A DNA stretch of 64,000 nt from Pseudeuparius sepicola (taxonomy: Eukaryota > Arthropoda > Insecta > Coleoptera > Anthribidae): NCBI GenBank assembly GCA_963920635.1, contig OY987308.1, positions 25,482,096 to 25,546,095 on the forward strand, given 5' to 3'. Positions 24,701 through 33,700 of this stretch are shown piece by piece. Under the pieces are notes generated by a model. The model was given only the letters and a program-made list of their open reading frames with translations, was not told the DNA's origin and made no database searches. Made by a program: the position numbers and the translations under genes. Positions within the stretch are counted from its first letter, which is position 1. Each line of letters starts with the position of its first letter.

Positions 24701-27700
24701 GGTTAAAGTAGAAATATGCGGGTCCGTGGAAAGCTGGAAAAAGTGGGGAAAGTCGACGTTAGATGTGGGCGGATGCGGTCTCGGAAGTTTTCAGGTTTTT
24801 TTTCTTGAAGATGGGGTTGAAATATTAGGGGAAGACGTTGGGGAATATTTTGTAGATTGTCGGCGGTCTAAAAGCTATAACTGTATGATTTGTGATGCCG
24901 GAATTTTGCGTTGGATCTACCCTCTTTTAAATTTCCGTCATACGTTTACTGCAAATTATATCAATTTGAAGGTTCTCGGGTCTAGTGTAAAGTAGACAAC
25001 AAACTCTAGCGAAAACTGCCCTATTGAATTCTTTTACAAAGGGCTAACAACGGCAACGATTTTCCCCGAATATTTTCCAATTTAATTAGTTGGGGCAGGC
25101 CAACAATATTCGTAATTTTCTCCGAAATCGACCGCAAACACATATTAGAAACCGCGCCGCAACCGCCTTATTTATATAATGTTATTCATGGGTAAAAAAC
25201 TGGCAGCGCGAATCGATATCCGCTTGTTATATCTGGGGCAATTTCGGGTCTCGGCCTCCCTTTATTATGCATTGAAATTTCTAAAAGAACCAATGGAACT
25301 ATGGTTTTAAATGCCCGCCGGCGTTGCGGATCTGCAATTCAGATGGCGCGCGGCTTTGTCGCGAGTCCGAGCAGATAAAATTCAAATTCGGAAATAATCT
25401 TCCGGCGTTGCATTTCGCGGGGGTCGGCAAACCGGGCAATCGATGCGTTTCCGTGTTTGACCGTTGCCAGGGCCAGAATGCGCGTTGGGATTTTTTTTGG
25501 AAATTCTACCACGGATTTGTGGTGTACATTTCAAATTAATGGATAGTTGAGTTAATTTTGAATTGTCACCTCAAAATTAATGGATAATTGAGTTAATTTC
25601 GAATTGACACCTCAAAATTAATGGATAATTGAGTTAATTCTGAATTGTCACCTCAAAACTAATGGATATTTGAGTTAATTTTGAATTGTCATCTCAAAAT
25701 TAATGGATAATTGAGTTAATTTTGAATTGTCACCTTAAAATTAATGGACAATTGAGTTAATTTTGAATTGACACCTCAAAATTAAAGGATAGAGTTAATT
25801 CTGAATTGTCACCTCAAAACTAATGGATATTTGAGTTAATTTTGAATTGTCATCTCAAAATTAATGGATAATTGAGTTAATTTTGAATTGTCACCTCAAA
25901 ATTAATGGACAATTGAGTTAATTTTGAATTGTCACCTCAAAATTAATGGATAATTGAGTTAATTTTGAATTGACACCTCAAAATTAATGGATAATTGAGT
26001 TAATTCTGAATTGTCACCTCAAAACTAATGGATATTTGAGTTAATTTTGAATTGTCACCTCAAAATTAATGCATAATTGAGTTAATTTTGAATTGTCTCC
26101 TCAAAATTAATGAGTAATTGAGATAATTTTGAATCTGACCAGCGTGAAGTCGGATTGGCGGTGCTCATCGTTGCCGGAGTTTCCGCTGGCGGCGGGCGCT
26201 TCCGTGACGTCATTTTTCACGCGCCCCAAGAATGATGGCGCGGACGTAGAGACAATTCGGAATTTCTCGAACTCCGGGCGCGCGCGACCCGGAGCCTTTT
26301 ACGAGCCAAGTTCCGGAAAGTCGGCATATATTAGGTCGGGGGCGGGCGCCGGAAATTTTTGTATCCGCCCTTATCTGCCCTCCCGGAAGGGGTCCGGGAC
26401 GCCCGGAGTGGTCCGGGGAAGGCGGTTTACTCCGTGCTTATAAACTGGAAATATTGTGCATCTATGGGGGGGAGGAAAGTTGGGAGTTGTGTAAGGAAGT
26501 CCGGTCTGTTCGTTTTTCGGGACAACTTTACGCGTATAAAAATCTGTAGAATTCGTCTATAGTGGCAAATTGGTATTTATTAAATGGAATCCTATCTATA
26601 TTTGGAAGGTTATGTTCAATTTTGGACTCGAACGTGACTTTGATCATTTTGATTTTGCCAAGAAGTACCAAGGTAGTTAGGTAGGTAGGTACTCGTATAC
26701 CTCAACATAATAGCGAAGCACTGCAATGTATCTGCCCGCTCGTGGCACAGCCTGTCGGACGGTACCTGCACCTGTCTTCAAAGAAAGCAGAAATTACCCT
26801 CAGCATCGATCCATTATGGGCTGGTTTTAATTTGACACAATTATGTAAATGATGTTTGGAAAACTCTATACTTTGGGGTGTTTTTTTGACCGCCTCTCCG
26901 TATATTGAGTTTTGCGTATATCGTTACATCGCGAACACTACACATGCGCTGTCTAATAGGTAAGTAAAATGTTTTTTTCTCTGTTCGCACAATGTCGTAG
27001 CTCAAACTCAAATCGAAAGTGTAAACTCGAAGATGGATTTTTTTTCTACAACTTTGTTGCTGCGTCCGGATTAAGCGTAATTCTACCGCGAAATGGAGCT
27101 TTTCCTAAGTAAATCGACCAGCCGAACCGATTTAGCATGGTCCCGAAGGCGTAGGGCCCACCGGTTTCGAGCAAATTATTATTTTTTTAATTCGACTCGT
27201 TTATTTTCCACGTTTCGACTGATACGGGAAGTTTGAAAGTATATTAAAAATATCAGAGATACGATTCTATAAAAAATAATTCGTTCGATCAACGTTTTTC
27301 GATGCTGGGCGATTTAATGGGGCGATAGCGGCGAAAAATAAAAACCGCCCATATTTCGACGTTTTATCTTCTCGAATAACAAAACAAAAATCTCTATATG
27401 TATATCGCCGTCGCCGAAAAACAACAATGCGGGCCCCATAAATCGGACCGGGCCGCGTTAAAATTTAAAGCGGAATATTTCGCGCGATGCACGCGGCCCT
27501 AAATTTTTAAACGGCATTAAAATGCGGCCGCCCTCGCCGTGCGCGAATATTATTTTCGGGAGCGCCGCCCCGCGCGGGTTTTTGCCGGTTCTAATCACCT
27601 TAAAATGTTTGCGGGCAATTTCGAGAGTAAATTTTACACATAATAACTGTCGCCAATCAAGTAATTAGCTATACAATACCCTAATGGAGTTCTCGATTTT

Positions 27701-30700
27701 AATGTCTACCTGTGGCGGGTTAAGTTAGTGATAAAGGGGAAATGTTGGGGTGTTCGTGAGAAAAACCTACACCGTTTATATCTACTACAATATTCATCGC
27801 TCATTTATACGGGGTGTAACTGAACTGATGGTCAAAACTGAAACCACGTATTCTTGGAGCCAAAATAAGGGCACTTCTTCATATATTTTTTTCTCCGACG
27901 GACCATAGTTTTTTTTATACAGAGCGTAGAAATTTAGAGAAAAATACACATATTTCTTAGTATCTCTAGAACTATTCGAGATATTTTCTTCAAACTTGGC
28001 GTGTCACATGAGCGGATGAGCTGACAAATTTAAGGTTAATATGAAGCTTCTGAGGCCCCCAGTTGCGGAGATACAGGGTGTTATTAAAATTAATTAGTTC
28101 AGAAAAATATGAATACCGTCAACCTTAAGTTTGACGGCTCATCTGCTCATGTGACACGCCAAGTTTGAAGAAAATATCTCGTACACTTCTAGAGATACTA
28201 AGAAATATATGTATTTTTCTCCAAACTTCTACGCTCTGTATAAAAAAAACTATGGCCCGTAGGAGAAAAAAATATATGAAGTGCCCTTATTTTGACTCCA
28301 AGAATACGTGGTTTCATTTTTGACCATCAGTTCAGTTACACCCTGTATACAGGGTGATTCAGTTTTATTCTGGGACACTTCAATAGGCGATAGAGCACCA
28401 AAAAATAACCGTACTTTCTTGTATAAACTATATATTTTTAAGGCCTTATAAAAAAGTTACAGGGTGCTAAAGTTGGAAAAAATATGTGAACTTTATTGAA
28501 TATTTACCAAACGAATTGAGATATTTAAGTCCTATTTGGTACACGTTATAACGGCACGGGTTAGCACAAAACTTGTTACTATCAAACACTTTGAACAACT
28601 AGTGGCGGGGAAGTAGGTAAAAAAAAATAATCACCTGGTAGCAATAAAACGTATTTAATTTCTTATGTAAATTTTAATTGTAAACAAAAAAAAACGTTCC
28701 CTTAGCATTTTTAAAATTAACTTAAAAATTCGCTCCATAAGTAAGACTCAAAGTAGAAAAATATGTTTAAGTACAGTAACTTTTCCAATAAACTTACCCA
28801 TTCAAGGGTTTACTTTTCAAGATACAGAATGTAACATTAAATGTTTTAGACCCCCCATCTTCAAAAGTATAGCCTTAAATAGGTAAGTTTAATGATAAAA
28901 GTTACTTTATTTAAAGTTGTAAACACATTATTTCTACTTTAAGTCTTACTTACGGAGCAAATTTTTTAGATAATTTTTCAGAAATAGGTACCCCGAAATA
29001 ATACAAAAAATCAAATTTGCATTACATATGAAAAAATGCTAAGAGAAAGTTTTTGTTTACAATTAAAATTTACATAAGAAATTGAATACATTTTATTGCT
29101 ATACCTACAAGTTTATTCGGTTTCTTCTAAAAACAATTGTACTATATTTACCCATATCTCCGCCACTGGTTGTTAAAGGTGTTTGACATTAAGAAGGTTT
29201 ATGTTAAACCATGTCGTTATAACGTGAACCAAATATGACTTAAATATCTCGACTAGTCTGGTAAATATTCAATGAAGTCCACATATTTCTTCCAACAGGT
29301 GTTGGAACAACTCGAAACAATCTTTACGGCACATCTTAAAGCCCATTTAATTCATCTATTGACTGGATATGCAGCATAGTGTACACCGGAGTCTAGAATA
29401 TAATCATAAATAAATAAAAGGATTTATACGACTATTTCCCTCGTCTTATTTTCCACCAATCACAAACTCGCAATTTTGAATTACAGTTTACCCGCGGCAA
29501 AACTTGATAGCTGTTGTATAATAGGTAGTGTGTTTTGTAAGCTATGTGTATGCAGAATAATCTCTTACTCGTGAAATAGTCTTGTCAAATCCCATTCGGG
29601 CATCTAATTTTTCCCGTGAAAAAATCATTCGTGCAGGTGGAAAAATCCTCGTCTTCGACTCGGATTTTTGTTGCCACCAGCACTCATGCTTCTTGTTAAC
29701 ATATTACTTAGCAACGTGTTTTTCGATTTTTTTTTCGGAAAAATTAGATGCCCTTATGATATTACTTACGCACATAACGTTATTTTTTTCTGGTATTTAC
29801 GTTTCTTAAATGTCACAATGGCGTCAAGTATAATTGCCAGTTTGGCGTTAACCATTGCGGTCACGACCCCCCGTTCGTAAATGCCAGTCAGCCCCCGGCG
29901 TCGGCGTGTGTGTAGTATGTTTATGCGCTCCGCCCTGGGGCGCTGTAAAAAGCGGCAGTAAAAGATTTTCTTTATATTCCGCCTAAGTATTTTACGGGTT
30001 ATAAGCCGTGGCGGATCCGTTTTATGGGCGCAAACCCACCGAGGAAGCGCGGAGGGCGCGGGCCTGCCAGACCGTCTGCCTGTTTCGCTCATTTATTATG
30101 CATGTGCGTCTTTGATATTGTTTTCCGGCGGTTGCCAAATTAGGGAGGGGGGCGAGTGCCCCCGCGAAAGTCGAAGTGCCACTGTGCAGGCGGAAAGTCC
30201 GGAACAGATCTGCCTTCGGAGGCCTTTTCTCCGTTTAATTGGGTAGGCGCGTTCGCTAATTCCCCGTAATCAAAATCGTTTGTTAAAGGATCCCAAGAAG
30301 GAGTCAAAGCTCTATGCGTATTATAGATTACGTGAGACGGAAATCGCCTTGAGCAGTAACCAAGTTTTGACACAATATTTTGATATCTGTCACGGTGATA
30401 GGTGTCAGTATGTGGTGCTTAGGATACTTTTTCCGAATTATTACGTATAGACGTGCGGCTTGTGGCACTTCCCTGACCGCCAAAACTAAAATGTTTGAGG
30501 ATAATAATCCATCGGTAAGTAATTTTGTAATTTAAACTAACTTTCGGGGCCATGCACCAAAGTGGCATAGGCGTTTGTGTAGGTACCTACTTCTTCATAA
30601 CTGGAAATTTAAAATTAGAATTGCTGTATTATCAAGGATTCCTAAACTTGAAGACATAAACGTGCCTTACAATTTTTTGCTTGTATTATAGGTACTGATT

Positions 30701-33700
30701 CCACGAAAAATGCAGAGACTGTCCCGGTCGAGCGTTAAGCCCAAATTTGCTCCTTCCTGGGGTCCTTTATTCAAAGATCTAAACCTATACAAGCACATAC
30801 TTATATATTAATATATACCAAAGAAATTCATTTCAGTTCAGGAAGTAACTCATGTAGATGGGGAAGTCGGAAAAATTGTAATTCTAGATACGACGAAGTC
30901 AGCCGCATTTTTGAAGCAAACAGAATTAACCGTAGAAATGGATTTAGCAGCAAGTAAACTATAGATCACCGTTAGCAAAATTATTGACGCCTATCAAAGA
31001 AGAGCCTAATTAAAAATCACTTCACTTTACTGCATTTTTAAAGTAAAGATTAAAGTGGTAAAAGTTGAAAGTTACCAAGTTTTCTTTTGCTTGTATTTTC
31101 CGAACAAAAAAATAAAAAAAATGTCATTGGTAAAAGTTCTAAGGAATAAAACACTCTAAGTACCTAAAAATTGAAAAATAAGCATATATTATGTTCCTGA
31201 AAAATATGTTATTATTATTAAAGGTACCTACCTATTCAAAAAAATAATTATCAAAAAAGTAAATTATTAAGAAAATGTTATATACCTAGGTATTTAAAAA
31301 TATTTTCATGTTTTTATAATTATATAATTATTTAAAATATATAAGGTACAATGTACAGGGTTATTCACTGAGAATTGACCCCCCCACCTAACTTTTTTGT
31401 TTTTAAGATAAAAGGGTGATTCAAAAAACAAAATCAATGGTTCGGCGAATACTTTTTTATGCCATGACCGTTTAGTGTACAGGGTGTTCCAAAACTATAC
31501 GGAATACGGAATTTTTCAAAAACGGAAAAAGATATTGCCACAAAGTTTAATATCATTTTGATTGCCTTGATGAGCAGATTTCAAAAATCCAATAATATAC
31601 AGGGTGTTCCATTTAAAAAATTGAGTTGATATTGGTCCTACTTTTTTGGAACACCCTGTACACTAAACGATCATGGCATAAAAAAGTATTCGCCGAACCA
31701 TTGATTCTGTTTTTTGAATCAACCTTTTATCTTAAAAAACAAAAAAGTTAGGAGGGGGTCAATTCTCAGTGAATAACCCGGTAGACTAATAATTATATTA
31801 GTTATTTTTATGATGATTAAAATATGTTGTTTTGATTAAGCTGTATAATTAATTGCTTCGCTTCCCAAATACATTAATTACTTAAAACCAATAAAAAAAA
31901 TCTTGAACATGACGTGTCGTACTTCCAATTAAAATAATTTCCATTTTGCACAAAATGATAACCAAGACATTACATTCTTTATGGAACCCTTCTGTATAAA
32001 TTATTTCAAATTTCCCGCCTTATTTGGGGTTCAAAATGGAGACCAGATTATTCCCCCGATCGGACGTCTCTTTTGCGCTGTATAGGTTGCTTTCTTTGAA
32101 TAAAGAACCCCAGGAAGGAGCAAATTTGCGCTTAAAGCTCGACCTTTGAGTTGTTTTGACAAACTAATCGAGGCAGAAATTCTCATTTTTCATGAAATCA
32201 GTATCTACAATACATTCAAAAAATTATAAGGCACGTTTATGTCTTTAAGTTTGATAATACAGCAATTCTAATTTTAAATTTGCAATTTTGAAGAAGTAGG
32301 TACCTCCACAAACGCCTATGCCACTTTCGTGCATGGCCTCAATAGTTTATTTAAATTATAAAATTACTTGCCGATGGGTTACTATCCCCGATAATTTTAG
32401 TTTTGGCGGTCAGGGAAGTGCCACAAGCCCACAGTTAAGCATAATATCATAAATACCACATACGGACACCTAGCACCGTGTCAGATATCAAAATATTGTA
32501 TTGTGTCAAAACTTTGTTAGTACACAGGGCGTTTTCACGAATACACATAGAGCTTTGACTTCTTCCTGCGATTCATTATTCAAAGGTATATTAAGTGATA
32601 GATATATAAGTGATCCAAAGTTAATTGATACTTTATTGGCAGAGTTTTAAATAACTGGTGATATTTGGCTTGCGAGTTGAAAAATACAACCCGTGCGCCT
32701 TATCCCCGTTTCAACGTTCTCGCCTCCGGCTCCCAAACAGAATGCGACCGTCTCGTTGTCTGCGTACGCCTCGGTTCGGTGGATACGTGGGGACATACCC
32801 ACGCATCATCCCACCCCTCCTAGCAACGTAACTTTATTATTCTTGCCGCCAGCCGCGAGCGCCCCATCCCCCTAGTGTAGCTTTAATTTGTTGTAAGTTA
32901 GGCATATAATTCCGCTACGGTCGCACCAAAAAGTCCTTGACGCGAGGTACAAATTTTAACTCCGACGGAGTTCGTTCGAAAGTTAAGGGAATTTTGCAGA
33001 GAGAAAGACTTAAAAAGTTACCTTTCAAAATGTCCTGTACACTCTTTTACAATCACACTTCAACAAACCACGAGCCTTTCAGCGTTGCCATATGTATCGG
33101 AATCGTCTCTATTCACATACATGAATTTAAATGAGATGTCATATAATTGACAACCTTGTCATCAATAACGATCGAAGTAGTGGATATACGGCAGCTAATG
33201 GTGCAAAGATGCAATCCAACTCGATACACTGGGTGTATAGTGATCACAAGCAGTTTCTACTTAAATGTCAATTATAATTTAACTAAAAAAATAACTCAAG
33301 ACTCATCTCTCATCGGAATATAGCGTTATCGAAAAAGAACTCCTCGCCATTGTGTGGGCTTGTAAAACCTTTCGCCCTTATATTTTTTGGACGTTCATTC
33401 AAATTAGTAACAACGGAAATAAATAACTCAAGACTCATCTCTTATACCCCCACGAAAGCCGTAGGCACGGCTTTTCCGTGTCAGCCCCCACTTACCCAGC
33501 ATTTTATAATAGCATAAATAATGACCGTAATGGCCATAACGTGAGGGGAAGTGATTTTTTCGCATATTTCCGCCCTCTACCTCACAATTTTTGCCAGCTA
33601 TCGGTGTTCGGAACAGAATTACTTCTAATGCCGTAATAGCCCTTTAGATTACGGTCTAAAAACCAACCCGCAAGGCGACGTTGCCAAATCTACGCTTGTT

